A program made the translations under genes and the position numbers. The notes beneath the pieces are model-generated. The model ran no database searches. It was given only the letters and a program-made list of their open reading frames with translations, and was not told the origin of the DNA. Shown piece by piece: positions 30,176-39,563 of a stretch of 59,924 nucleotides of DNA; the stretch's first letter is position 1, and every line of letters begins with the position of its first letter. This DNA comes from Actinomycetota bacterium (lineage in GTDB: Bacteria; Actinomycetota; Actinomycetes; Actinomycetales; Actinomycetaceae), in assembly GCA_009930425.1 (NCBI GenBank), contig RZYE01000002.1, positions 1-59,924 on the forward strand, read 5' to 3'.

Positions 30176-31159
30176 ATGGGAACGACCGGCGCCTTGCGCG
30201 TGCACGACATGGACGAGGAGTCCCTCCTCGCAGCGTTCACACCCCTCCTGCCCCAGGGGGACGCCCAGGTGCCCAACGGGGACGACGCCGCGGTCGTCCC
30301 CCTCTCCCAGCGGAGCGTGGTCATCACCACGGACGTGCTGGTCGAGGGCCACCACTTCTCCCTCGACTGGTCCTCGGGTGCCGATGTCGGCTGGCGCGCC
30401 GTCATGCAGAACGCCGCCGACGTCGGAGCGATGGGGGCGGCCCCGGTCGCCTTCGTCACGGCGGTGGTGCTGCCCGGTGGACTCGAGGTCGCATGGGTCC
30501 GCGACCTCGCGGAGGGAATGGCGGCGGCGTGCCGGGAGAGCACGTCACGCACCGGCATCGCCTGCGGTGTCGTCGGGGGAGACCTCTCCGCTGGCGACTG
30601 TGTGGTCGTGGCCGTCACGGCGCACGGGGACCTGCTCGGCCGCCCGCCCCTGCTGCGCAGCGGCGCGAGGGTGGGCGACGTCGTCGCGCACGCCGGCACC
30701 CTGGGCTTCTCGGCCGGCGGGCTCGCCCTCCTGCGCGCCGGGCACGGTGGGGGGACCGCCGCGACGGACGCGGCGCTGGCCGTCCACCGGCGGCCGACGC
30801 CGCCGCTCGACTCGGCCCTCGTGGCCGCCCGTTCGGGGGCGCACGCCATGATGGACGTCTCGGACGGGCTGCTGCGCGATGCCGGCCGCCTCGCCCGCGC
30901 CTCCGGGGTCACCCTCGACGTGGGGCTCCCGGTGGACGAGCGGCTGGCGGAGGTCGCCGGGATTCTCGGCGCGGACCCTCGGGCATGGGTGGCGGGCGGG
31001 GGAGAGGACCACGGCTTCCTCGCCACGTTCGCGCCGGGGGAGGTGCCGCCCGGCTTCGAGGTGATCGGCCGTGTCCTTCAGCGGGGAGACCTGGACGTCC
31101 TCGTCGATGGCGCCCCACCCACCCTCGCGACGGGATGGGACCACTTCCGGGCCCCGTAG
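30176..31159 (+). CDS. thiL: Thiamine-phosphate kinase
   Basis: VPNGDDAAVVPLSQRSVVITTDVLVEGHHFSLDWSSGADVGWRAVMQNAADVGAMGA; MMDVSDGLLRDAGRLA; AGGGEDHGFLATF. Confidence 0.95.
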   Translation: MGTTGALRVHDMDEESLLAAFTPLLPQGDAQVPNGDDAAVVPLSQRSVVITTDVLVEGHHFSLDWSSGADVGWRAVMQNAADVGAMGAAPVAFVTAVVLPGGLEVAWVRDLAEGMAAACRESTSRTGIACGVVGGDLSAGDCVVVAVTAHGDLLGRPPLLRSGARVGDVVAHAGTLGFSAGGLALLRAGHGGGTAATDAALAVHRRPTPPLDSALVAARSGAHAMMDVSDGLLRDAGRLARASGVTLDVGLPVDERLAEVAGILGADPRAWVAGGGEDHGFLATFAPGEVPPGFEVIGRVLQRGDLDVLVDGAPPTLATGWDHFRAP

Positions 31160-31169
31160 GGCAAAGAAA

Positions 31170-31191
31170 AAGGCCGCCCGCAGGCGGCCTT
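31170..31191. terminator. Bidirectional terminator between convergent thiL and rpmB
   Basis: AAGGCCGCC-CGCA-GGCGGCCTT; on the minus strand followed by TTTTCTTT. Confidence 0.85.
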
Positions 31192-31205
31192 CCCCTCCCA
31201 CACGG

Positions 31206-31397
31206 TCACACGTGCCGCGTGACCTTCCCCGACTTGAGGCAGGTGGTGCAGACGTTCAGGCGCTTGGGCGCACCGTCCACGAGGGCACGCACGCGCTGGA
31301 TGTTCGGGTCCCACCGCCGCGAGGTGCGCACGTGGGAGTGCGACACGCTCTTGCCGAAGAACGGACGCTTGCCGCAGACGTCGCAGGTGGCAGCCAT
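31206..31397 (-). CDS. rpmB: 50S ribosomal protein L28 (four-cysteine form)
   Basis: [63 protein letters not shown]. Confidence 0.96.
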   Translation of the reverse strand: MAATCDVCGKRPFFGKSVSHSHVRTSRRWDPNIQRVRALVDGAPKRLNVCTTCLKSGKVTRHV

Positions 31398-31452
31398 GGT
31401 GGTCTCTCCTGTGCTGGTACGAGGGCGCGAACGCGCCGGAAGCAACCTCACG

Positions 31453-31481
31453 AGGATACCCCTTTCCGACCGCTGTCTCAA
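31453..31481 (-). promoter_or_regulatory. rpmB promoter TTGAGA-N17-TATCCT
   Basis: Minus strand hexamers at 31481-31476 and 31458-31453, spacer exactly 17. Confidence 0.65.
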
Positions 31482-31574
31482 ACGGCCCCGGACGGACGAG
31501 GGCGTGGGCTCGGCCACACCGGGTACCGGAAGCGGGGAGACCGTGACAGGGTGACGCGCTACCCTTCGAGGGAC

Positions 31575-33047
31575 ATGATCTCCCGACTGGATGCACCCAC
31601 CGCGCGCCGTTGGCTCTCGGCCGCCCTCTCGGCGCTCGCGTCGGCACGCTCCCGGATCGACGCGCTCAACGTGTTCCCGGTGGCGGACTCCGACACCGGG
31701 ACGAACGTGGTGCTGACCCTGGCGGCCGGTGCCCGGACCGCCCAGGAGCTGGAGGACACCGCGACGCTCGGTGAGCTCGCCCGCGCCACGGCGGACGGGG
31801 CGCTCTGGGGCGCCCGCGGCAATTCCGGGGTGATCCTCGCGCAGGCACTCCAGGCGCTCGCCCGGACCTTCGAGGGCATGCCGTCCGCCGGGCCGAGCGA
31901 CCTCATCCGTGCCTTCGACGCCATCGCCCAGGGTGCCCACCGGGCACTCGCGGCGCCCGTCGAGGGCACGATCGTCACCGTTGCCCGTGACGTGGCCTCC
32001 GCGACCCTCGTGCTCAGCCCCCATGCCAGCCTCGCGGACGTGGTGGCCACCGCCGTCCGGGCGGCGAACGAGTCACTCGGGACCACCACCGACCTCCTGC
32101 CCGCGTTGCGCGGGACGGGCATGGTGGATGCCGGTGCGCTCGCCTTCACCATCCTGCTGGAGGCCCTCGCGGGCACCCTCGGAGTCGAGGAGTACGTCCA
32201 TCCCGACTGGCTCGCCGCCGCTCCGAGCGTGCCCGCCCACCACGGACCGCTCGAGGGGTTCGAGGTGATGTACCTGGTGCGGGCCTCGCACCGCCAGGCC
32301 ACCGCGCTGCGGATGCACCTCAGCGAGATCGGCAACTCCGTCGTGGTGGTCCAGGGCGCGCACGAGCTGTGGCACGTGCACGTCCACCTCGACCACCCCG
32401 CGCAGGCGCTGTCCGAACTCCCCATGTCCCAGGTGTGCGTGCGGCGCCTGGACTCGCCCGGGCGCCGGGTCGGCCTCGTGGCCGTCACCACCGCCCCCCT
32501 CCTGCTCGAGCCGCTCGCCCAGGCCGGCGCCGTCGCCGTGCTGGGAGGCAACGCGACGACGATCGCCCGGGCCGTCGTCGACGCCGGGTCCACGGACGTC
32601 CTGGTGCTGCCGTGCTCCACCGCCGCCGCGGCGGACGCGGCCGCCGCCGGGCTGGACCCGGTCGTCACCTCCGAGGGCCTCGGCGTCGTCGTCGCGCCCA
32701 CCCACGACGACCTCGCGGTCTACGAGGCGGTCGGGCTCCTCGAGGCCGCCGTCGACGGCGAGGTCGCCGACCACCTCGCCACCGTCCGCGAGCACGTCGC
32801 CGCCACCCGCACCCACACGGTCCCCAACGGGGACACCCGGGCCCTCGAGGCGGACGTGCACGCGCTCGCGGGAGAGCTCGTGGAGGCGGGCCCCAGCCTG
32901 GTCTCCGTCCTCGCCGGTGCGACCGTGGGCGCGCGCCGGGCCGCGAAGCAGCTCACCGCCCTGCTCCGGGCCGCCAACCCCGGCCTCGAGACCTTCATCG
33001 TGGTGGGGGGACAGAGCGAGCCCGCCCTCCTCGTCAGCGCCCAGTGA
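31575..33047 (+). CDS. DAK2/DegV-partner (DhaL-like, FakA-type) domain protein
   Basis: [63 protein letters not shown]. Confidence 0.88.
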   Translation: MISRLDAPTARRWLSAALSALASARSRIDALNVFPVADSDTGTNVVLTLAAGARTAQELEDTATLGELARATADGALWGARGNSGVILAQALQALARTFEGMPSAGPSDLIRAFDAIAQGAHRALAAPVEGTIVTVARDVASATLVLSPHASLADVVATAVRAANESLGTTTDLLPALRGTGMVDAGALAFTILLEALAGTLGVEEYVHPDWLAAAPSVPAHHGPLEGFEVMYLVRASHRQATALRMHLSEIGNSVVVVQGAHELWHVHVHLDHPAQALSELPMSQVCVRRLDSPGRRVGLVAVTTAPLLLEPLAQAGAVAVLGGNATTIARAVVDAGSTDVLVLPCSTAAAADAAAAGLDPVVTSEGLGVVVAPTHDDLAVYEAVGLLEAAVDGEVADHLATVREHVAATRTHTVPNGDTRALEADVHALAGELVEAGPSLVSVLAGATVGARRAAKQLTALLRAANPGLETFIVVGGQSEPALLVSAQ

Positions 33048-35191
33048 CCATCCCGATCCTCGACCAGCGGCTCGAACGCCTGCTCGGCGACCGCACGGCC
33101 CGGGCGCTCGGTAAGCTCGGCCTCATCACCGTGGGCGACCTCGTGCGCCACTACCCCCGCCGCTACCAGGACCGTGGCCGGTTCACCCACCTCGGCGGTC
33201 TCCCGGTGGGCGACCACGTGACCGTGATGGCGCGGGTGCAGGACGTCACCCTGCGCACGATGCGATCGCGCCGCGGCGCGATCCTCAACGCCACCATCTC
33301 CGACGGCACGGATCAGCTCCTCCTGACCTTCTTCGCGAAGCATGAGGGTGCGCTCTCGGGCCACCGCCGGCGCCTCGCCACCGGCGCCGTCGGGCTCTTC
33401 ACCGGGACGGTGAAGGAGTACCGGGGCCAGCGCCAGCTCCTGCACCCCGACTTCGAGATGCTCGACGAGGAGGACGAGGACGCCGCCGCGATCGAGCGGC
33501 ACATGCGCCCGGTCCCGATCTACCCGGCATCCGCCTCGCTCCCCACGTGGAGCATCCGCCGTGCCGTCACCGCCGTCATGCGCGTCATCACGGACGAGGA
33601 CATCCCGGACCTCGTCCCGGCCTCGGTCCGCGCCCACGAGGGACTGCTGGGCGCAGCGGAGGCGCTGCGCCTCGTCCACTCTCCTGCCGGCGAGGACGAG
33701 TACGGCAGTGCGCGCCGCACGCTGCGGTTCGAGGAGGCCTTCGTCCTGCAGGCCACGCTCGTGCGGCGGCGCGAGCGGGTCCGTGCGCAGCACATCCGTC
33801 CCCGGGCCGGCACCTCATCAGGCGTCCTCGCAGCCTTCGACGCGGCCCTGCCCTTCACGCTCACCGCGGGCCAGAAAGACGTTGGACGCGAGATCGCGGC
33901 GGACCTGGCGAAGGAGAGCCCGATGCAGCGCCTCCTCCAGGGGGAGGTGGGCAGCGGCAAGACGGTGGTGGCGCTCCGCGCCATGCTGCAGGTGGTGGAC
34001 AGCGGCGGCCAGGCTGCCCTCCTCGCCCCCACCGAGGTCCTGGCACACCAGCACCACCGGTCGATCACGGCCCTCCTCGGCCCGCCCGCCATGGGCGGCC
34101 TCGCCGGCGAGGGCGGCACCCGCGTCGAACTGCTGACCGCGGCGCTCCCGGCACGGCAGCGCGCCCGGGTGCTCGGCGAGGTCGCCTCCGGGGAGGCCGG
34201 GATCGTCGTCGGGACCCACGCCCTGCTCTCCGAGGATGTCAGGTTCCACGACCTCGGCCTCGTCGTGGTGGACGAGCAGCACCGGTTCGGGGTCGAGCAG
34301 CGCGACGTCCTGCGCACCCGGGAGATGGCGCACTCCCTCGTCATGACCGCCACGCCGATCCCGCGCACCGTGGCGATGACCGTGTTCGGGGACCTCGAGG
34401 TCTCCACGCTCGCCGAGCTCCCGGCCGGCCGGCCCGAGGTCGAGACCTTCCTCGTGCCCCGGGAGAGGGAGGCGTGGATGCGCCGCGTGTGGCAACGGGT
34501 CGCCGAGGAGGTGGCGCAGGGAGGGCGCGCCTACGTGGTCTGCCCCCGCATCGACGCCGCGGACGCCCCGGAGGACGGTGCACTCGCCTCGGTGGTCGAC
34601 ACGGCGGCGGCCCTCGCCTCCGATCCGGTCCTCGCCGGCATCCCCATCGGCGTCCTGCACGGGCGCATGTCCACCGATGCCAAGGACCGCTCCATGGGGG
34701 ACTTCGCCACCGGGAGGACATCGCTCCTCGTCGCGACCACCGTGATCGAGGTGGGGGTGGACGTGCCCGAGGCCACGGTGATGGTCATCCTCGATGCCGA
34801 CCGGTTCGGGCTCTCGCAGCTCCACCAACTGCGCGGCCGCATCGGGCGGGGGACCCGGCCCGGGCTGTGCTTCGCAGTGAGCGCGCTGATCGCCGGGGAC
34901 ACCGGCCGGCGGCTCGAGGCGTTCCAGGGTTCCCGGGACGGTTTCGTGCTCGCCGAGACCGACCTGGCGCTGCGGCGGGAGGGCGACGTGCTGGGGGCGG
35001 CACAGTCAGGGACCTCCTCGTCGCTGGCGAACCTCCGCGTGCTCGCGGACAGGGACGTCATCGCACGGGCGCGCGCCCACGCCGTCGAACTGCTCGAGCA
35101 CGACCCCGGGCTCGTCACCATGCCCGGGCTCGCCGCCGCCGTCGACCGCATCGAGGCCTCCGGCCTCGGGGACTTCATCGAACGGAGCTGA
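33044..35191 (+). CDS. recG: ATP-dependent DNA helicase RecG
   Basis: DLVRHYPRRYQDRGRFTHLG; LQGEVGSGKTVVALRAMLQ; VVDEQHRFGVEQR; ATPIPRTVAMTVFGDLEVS. GTG start. Confidence 0.96.
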   Translation: MTIPILDQRLERLLGDRTARALGKLGLITVGDLVRHYPRRYQDRGRFTHLGGLPVGDHVTVMARVQDVTLRTMRSRRGAILNATISDGTDQLLLTFFAKHEGALSGHRRRLATGAVGLFTGTVKEYRGQRQLLHPDFEMLDEEDEDAAAIERHMRPVPIYPASASLPTWSIRRAVTAVMRVITDEDIPDLVPASVRAHEGLLGAAEALRLVHSPAGEDEYGSARRTLRFEEAFVLQATLVRRRERVRAQHIRPRAGTSSGVLAAFDAALPFTLTAGQKDVGREIAADLAKESPMQRLLQGEVGSGKTVVALRAMLQVVDSGGQAALLAPTEVLAHQHHRSITALLGPPAMGGLAGEGGTRVELLTAALPARQRARVLGEVASGEAGIVVGTHALLSEDVRFHDLGLVVVDEQHRFGVEQRDVLRTREMAHSLVMTATPIPRTVAMTVFGDLEVSTLAELPAGRPEVETFLVPREREAWMRRVWQRVAEEVAQGGRAYVVCPRIDAADAPEDGALASVVDTAAALASDPVLAGIPIGVLHGRMSTDAKDRSMGDFATGRTSLLVATTVIEVGVDVPEATVMVILDADRFGLSQLHQLRGRIGRGTRPGLCFAVSALIAGDTGRRLEAFQGSRDGFVLAETDLALRREGDVLGAAQSGTSSSLANLRVLADRDVIARARAHAVELLEHDPGLVTMPGLAAAVDRIEASGLGDFIERS

Positions 35192-35192
35192 G

Positions 35193-35747
35193 ATGCGGAT
35201 CATCGCCGGGCGGTTCCGGGGCCAGCGCATCGACGCGCCCCCCTCGGGCACGCGACCCACCTCCGACCGGGTGCGCGAGGCCCTCTTCTCCGTGCTCACG
35301 GCACGCGGTGACCTCGAGGGGGCCGTGGTCCTCGACCTCTACGCCGGCTCCGGCGCGCTCGGCCTCGAGGCACTCAGCAGGGGAGCCGCTCGCCTGGTCG
35401 CGGTCGAGAGGTCCCGTGCCGCGGCCGCGGTGCTGCGGCGGAACGCGGCTCGCCTCGGCGTGCAGGTGGAGGTGCACACAATGCCCGTGGCAACCTTCCT
35501 GGCTCGCGACGCCCCGGCCGTCGCCGACCTCGTCCTGCTGGACCCGCCCTACGACCTCGAGGTGGTGGAGGCGGACCTCGACGCGCTGGTACGCGGTGGG
35601 TGGGTGGCGCCGGGAGGGACCGTCGTCGTCGAACGCTCGAGCCGGTCGCCCGCGCCCCGGTTCGCGGGGCCATGGGAGGCACCGACCGAGCGGCGCTACG
35701 GCGAGACCGCGCTGTGGCTTTCGCGCCACGCAGGTCCGGCGGACTAA
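35193..35747 (+). CDS. rsmD: 16S rRNA (guanine(966)-N(2))-methyltransferase
   Basis: MRIIAGRFRGQRIDAPPSGTRPTSDRVREALFSVL; DLYAGSGALGLEALSRGA; LLDPPYD. TAA stop. Confidence 0.94.
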   Translation: MRIIAGRFRGQRIDAPPSGTRPTSDRVREALFSVLTARGDLEGAVVLDLYAGSGALGLEALSRGAARLVAVERSRAAAAVLRRNAARLGVQVEVHTMPVATFLARDAPAVADLVLLDPPYDLEVVEADLDALVRGGWVAPGGTVVVERSSRSPAPRFAGPWEAPTERRYGETALWLSRHAGPAD

Positions 35748-35757
35748 TCTAGGGGCC

Positions 35758-36234
35758 ATGAGATCTCTGGCGGTGTGCCCCGGTTCGTTCGACCCGATCA
35801 CGTTCGGGCACGTGGATGTGGTCAAGCGTGCGCTGAGTCTCTTCGACGAGGTGATCGTCGCAGTGGCGAACAACGCGTCCAAGACGCACCTCCTCGACAG
35901 CGACCAACGCGTCATGCTCACGCGCCAGGCGCTCCAGGGCATCGAGGGCGTCAGCGTCGAACCCGTGACCGGCCTGCTCGCGGACTTCTGCACCGAGCGG
36001 GGTGCGCGGGCCATCGTCAAGGGACTGCGGGGTTCCGCGGACTTCGACGACGAGATGTCGATGAGCCTGCTCAACCGCCACCTCTCCGGGATCGAGACCG
36101 TCTTCATCATGGGAGACCCGTCCCTGAACCACGTCTCCTCGTCCATGGTGAAGGAGATCGCGCGCTACGGGGGTGACGTCACGGGGCTGGTACCGGAGGC
36201 GGTGGCCCGCAGCCTGATGCGTTCGAAGGGGTGA
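35758..36234 (+). CDS. coaD: Pantetheine-phosphate adenylyltransferase
   Basis: AVCPGSFDPITFGHVDVVKRALSLFDEVIVAVANN; VSSSMVKEIARYGGDV. Confidence 0.97.
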   Translation: MRSLAVCPGSFDPITFGHVDVVKRALSLFDEVIVAVANNASKTHLLDSDQRVMLTRQALQGIEGVSVEPVTGLLADFCTERGARAIVKGLRGSADFDDEMSMSLLNRHLSGIETVFIMGDPSLNHVSSSMVKEIARYGGDVTGLVPEAVARSLMRSKG

Positions 36235-36728
36235 ACGAGGTGGTCGACCACACGCCGAAGGGAGAGTCCCTCCTCGCGATCATGGAGGAGCTCGCGCACC
36301 TGTTGCGCACCGCCCGGCCGATGCCCATGAGCGCCTCCGTCCTCGTGAACCGGGCGGAGGTCCTCGATCTCCTGGAGGCCGCGCGCGCGGTCGTGCCGGA
36401 GCAGGTCGCGGAGGCGGACCAGATCGTTGCCGGTGCCCGTGGAGTCGTCCAGCGCGCCGAGGAGGACGCCGCCGCCACCATCGCCGCGGCCGAGGAGCGC
36501 GCTCGCGGGCTCGTGGAACAGGAGAGCCTCGTCCAGGCTGCCAGGGCGAGAGCCGCGGAGATCGTCGCCGCGGCAGAGGAGGAGGCACGGGCACTGACCG
36601 ACAACGCCAACGACTACTGCGACCGCCAACTCGCCCAGCTCGAGATCGAGCTCGGCCAGATCGGGAAGCAGGTCAAGGCAGGACGAGCGGTGATCCAGGC
36701 GCGGCTCACGCCCCGGGACGAGACATGA
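36231..36728 (+). CDS. DivIVA-like/SepIVA-like coiled-coil protein (tentative)
   Basis: Ala/Glu-rich coiled coil (AEEDAAATIAAAEERARGLVEQE...) in conserved position before DUF177-rnc-mutM, like mycobacterial sepIVA. Confidence 0.55.
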   Translation: MNEVVDHTPKGESLLAIMEELAHLLRTARPMPMSASVLVNRAEVLDLLEAARAVVPEQVAEADQIVAGARGVVQRAEEDAAATIAAAEERARGLVEQESLVQAARARAAEIVAAAEEEARALTDNANDYCDRQLAQLEIELGQIGKQVKAGRAVIQARLTPRDET

Positions 36729-37273
36729 CCAGGCACCCGCTCGTGGTCGGGATCCACGACCTGACGCGCCGTCCCGGGAACCGGCAGGACCTCGTCCTCG
36801 ACCTGCCCGCGCCACCGGATCTCGGTACCGCCGTGATCGGGGTGAAGCCCGGCAGTGACGTGCACCTCGTCCTCGTCCTCGAGTCGGTGGCGGACGGCGT
36901 GCTCGTGTCGGGTACGGCCGCGGTCCTCCTGGAAGGGGAGTGCGTGCGCTGCCTGGAGACGGTGCGCACCGAGGCGGAGGTCCCCCTCTCGGAGCTGTAC
37001 CTCTACCCGGAGGCGCTCGCCCGCGCCGCTGACGACGGCGACGAGGAGGCAGTCGAGATGCTGCACACCGACGGGGAGACCCTCGACCTCGAGCCGATGC
37101 TGCGGGACGCCGTCGTGACGTCGCTGCCCTTCAGGCCGCTCTGCTCCGCGGACTGCCCCGGATTGTGCCCGACGTGTGGGATCCCGCTCCGCGACGCCGA
37201 ACCGGGACACTCCCACGAGACCATCGACCCCCGGTTCAAGGTGCTCGAGGGCTGGCAGGGGAACGGAGAGTGA
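36725..37273 (+). CDS. YceD family protein (DUF177)
   Basis: [53 protein letters not shown]. Confidence 0.92.
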   Translation: MTRHPLVVGIHDLTRRPGNRQDLVLDLPAPPDLGTAVIGVKPGSDVHLVLVLESVADGVLVSGTAAVLLEGECVRCLETVRTEAEVPLSELYLYPEALARAADDGDEEAVEMLHTDGETLDLEPMLRDAVVTSLPFRPLCSADCPGLCPTCGIPLRDAEPGHSHETIDPRFKVLEGWQGNGE

Positions 37274-37995
37274 ACCGGTCCCGGGTGGAGGACGAGCCGG
37301 CACGCACCGACCTGGACACGCTCCTCGGGCGTCTCGGCCTGTCGATCGAACGATCGCAGCTCGAACGCGCCCTCACCCATCGTTCCTACGCCCACGAGGC
37401 CGGCGGGATCCCGACCAACGAACGGCTCGAGTTCCTCGGGGATGCGGTGCTGGGCGTGGTGGTCACCGAGTACCTCTACCGGCTCCACCCCGACGTCACC
37501 GAGGGTGAGCTCGCGAAGATGCGTGCCGCGACCGTCTCGCAACGCGCGCTGGCCGAGGTCGCCCGCACCCTCGGGCTCGGCGACTACATCCTCCTCGGCC
37601 GTGGGGAGCTCGTCACCCATGGCCGCGACAAGGACTCGATCCTCTCGGACACGCTCGAGGCGATCATCGGGGCCGCCTACCTCGAGAACGGGCTGGAGCC
37701 CACCAGGACCATGGTGGAGCAGCTGTGCGCACCCCTGCTCACCCACGCCGCACGGCTCTCCGCGGGCCTCGACTGGAAGACCTCCCTGCAGGAGCTGGCC
37801 GGCGTCCACGGGCTGCCCGCCCCGGTCTACCAGGTCGAGGGGAGCGGCCCGGACCACGACCGCACGTTCACGGCCTCCGCCACGGTTGGGCCGTTCGTCG
37901 GATCCGGCACCGGCTCGTCCAAGAAGGTGGCCGAGCACGGGGCCGCCGAGGCGGTGTTCGAGATGATCACCGGGGCGTTCGGCTCCGATGCCTGA
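37270..37995 (+). CDS. rnc: Ribonuclease III
   Basis: [39 protein letters not shown]-terminal dsRBD. GTG start. Confidence 0.96.
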   Translation: MNRSRVEDEPARTDLDTLLGRLGLSIERSQLERALTHRSYAHEAGGIPTNERLEFLGDAVLGVVVTEYLYRLHPDVTEGELAKMRAATVSQRALAEVARTLGLGDYILLGRGELVTHGRDKDSILSDTLEAIIGAAYLENGLEPTRTMVEQLCAPLLTHAARLSAGLDWKTSLQELAGVHGLPAPVYQVEGSGPDHDRTFTASATVGPFVGSGTGSSKKVAEHGAAEAVFEMITGAFGSDA

Positions 37996-38896
37996 GCTTC
38001 CCGAGGTGGAGACGATCCGCCTGGGCCTCGAGCGACACGTGCTCGGCAAGCGGGTGGAGGAGGTGGTCATCCACTCGGCGCGAGCGGTCCGCAAGCTGGC
38101 CGATCCCGCGGCGCTCGAGGACGACTTCTCGGGCCGACGGATCGAGGAGGTGGCCCGGCGGGGCAAGTTCCTCTGGTTCGCGCTGGGTGGGGCGCCCACC
38201 GCGTTCGTCGTCCACCTGGGCATGTCCGGCCAGCTCCTCGTGCACGACACGGCTCCGCGTGAACTGCCGCGGCACACCGCGGTGACGGTCGTGCTCGACG
38301 GCGGTGCCATCCTCTTCGTCGACCAGCGCACCTTCGGGTACGTCCACTCCTCCCCGCTCGTGGAGACCCCGGACGGCCTGCCCGCCGGCACCGGTACCCG
38401 CCTGTCCGCGCTGCCGGCGCTCGCCTCCCACATCGCGCGCGACCCGCTCGACCCTCACCTCGACCTCGACGCCGTCGTGGCGCGGATGGGCCGCACCTCC
38501 AGTGCGATCAAGCGCGTCCTCCTCGACCAGCGGTACGTCTCCGGGATCGGCAACATCTACGCCGACGAGACGCTCTGGCACGCCCGGGTCCACCCTGCGA
38601 CGTCGGCGAACCAGCTGTCGCCCGAGGACCTCGGGCGCGTGGTCCGCACCGCCGCGGAGGTCATGGGCGCCGCGGTGCGGCTGGGTGGCACGAGCTTCGA
38701 CGCGATGTACGTGAACGCGGAGGGCCAGTCCGGCTACTTCGCGCGCGAACTGCGGGCCTACGGGCGCACCGGGGGGCCCTGTGCCCGGTGTTCCACGCCG
38801 CTCATCCGCCAGGTGCTGGGCGGACGGTCCACCCATCTCTGCCCGCGGTGCCAGATTTCGGAACAGCGCGCGCAGTGGATAGGCTCTGGACCGTGA
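37988..38896 (+). CDS. mutM: Formamidopyrimidine-DNA glycosylase
   Basis: [72 protein letters not shown]. Confidence 0.96.
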   Translation: MPELPEVETIRLGLERHVLGKRVEEVVIHSARAVRKLADPAALEDDFSGRRIEEVARRGKFLWFALGGAPTAFVVHLGMSGQLLVHDTAPRELPRHTAVTVVLDGGAILFVDQRTFGYVHSSPLVETPDGLPAGTGTRLSALPALASHIARDPLDPHLDLDAVVARMGRTSSAIKRVLLDQRYVSGIGNIYADETLWHARVHPATSANQLSPEDLGRVVRTAAEVMGAAVRLGGTSFDAMYVNAEGQSGYFARELRAYGRTGGPCARCSTPLIRQVLGGRSTHLCPRCQISEQRAQWIGSGP

Positions 38897-39546
38897 GCAC
38901 CCCTGACGAGAAGACTCGCGAGATCCGCGTGATGATCGTGGACGACCACGAGATCGTCCGCCGCGGGATTGCCGAGATCGTTGACCGGTCCGACGGCCTC
39001 GTCGTCGTCGCCGAGGCGGGCAGCGTGGCGGAGGCGCTGCGTCGCGCCGAACTCGTGCGGCCCGAGGTCGTCCTCATCGACCTCCAGCTCCCGGATGGCA
39101 CGGGGATCGACATCATCACTGCGCTCCGCGGCTCGCTGCCGCAGACACATCCCGTCGTCCTCACCTCGTTCGACGACGACGACGCCCTCTCCGAAGCCCT
39201 GCGGGCGGGCGCCAAGGCGTTCCTGCTGAAGACGGTGCGCGGGGCGGAGATCGCCGACGTGATCAAGGCGGTGGCGTCGGGCCGCACCCTGCTCGACGAC
39301 CGCACGGTGACCCGCCGCCGTGCCGACCACGCGGACCCGACCGCCCACCTGACGCCGTCCGAGCGGCGCGTGTTGGAACTGATCGGGGACGGGCTGTCCA
39401 ACAGGGAGATCGGCGACCGTCTCGGAGTGGCGGAGAAGACGGTGAAGAACCACATCACGTCCCTGCTCGCCAAGATGGGCCTCCAGCGGCGCACCCAGGC
39501 CGCCGCGTGGGTGGCAGGCCAGAGGGCTTCCTCCTGGCGCCAGTGA
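38893..39546 (+). CDS. DevR/DosR-like NarL-family response regulator
   Basis: VMIVDDHEIVRRGIAEIVDRSDGLVVVAEAGSVAEAL..LPDGTGIDI; HTH GDGLSNREIGDRLGVAEKTVKNHITSLLAKMGLQRRTQAA. GTG start. Confidence 0.93.
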   Translation: MSTPDEKTREIRVMIVDDHEIVRRGIAEIVDRSDGLVVVAEAGSVAEALRRAELVRPEVVLIDLQLPDGTGIDIITALRGSLPQTHPVVLTSFDDDDALSEALRAGAKAFLLKTVRGAEIADVIKAVASGRTLLDDRTVTRRRADHADPTAHLTPSERRVLELIGDGLSNREIGDRLGVAEKTVKNHITSLLAKMGLQRRTQAAAWVAGQRASSWRQ

Positions 39547-39563
39547 CGTGAACGGGGCTCCCG

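Noticed and set aside
33547-36234. 895-aa ORF joined to coaD
   Set aside because: Upstream part is an out-of-frame reading of recG/rsmD; coaD starts at 35758 with its own TAATCT promoter.
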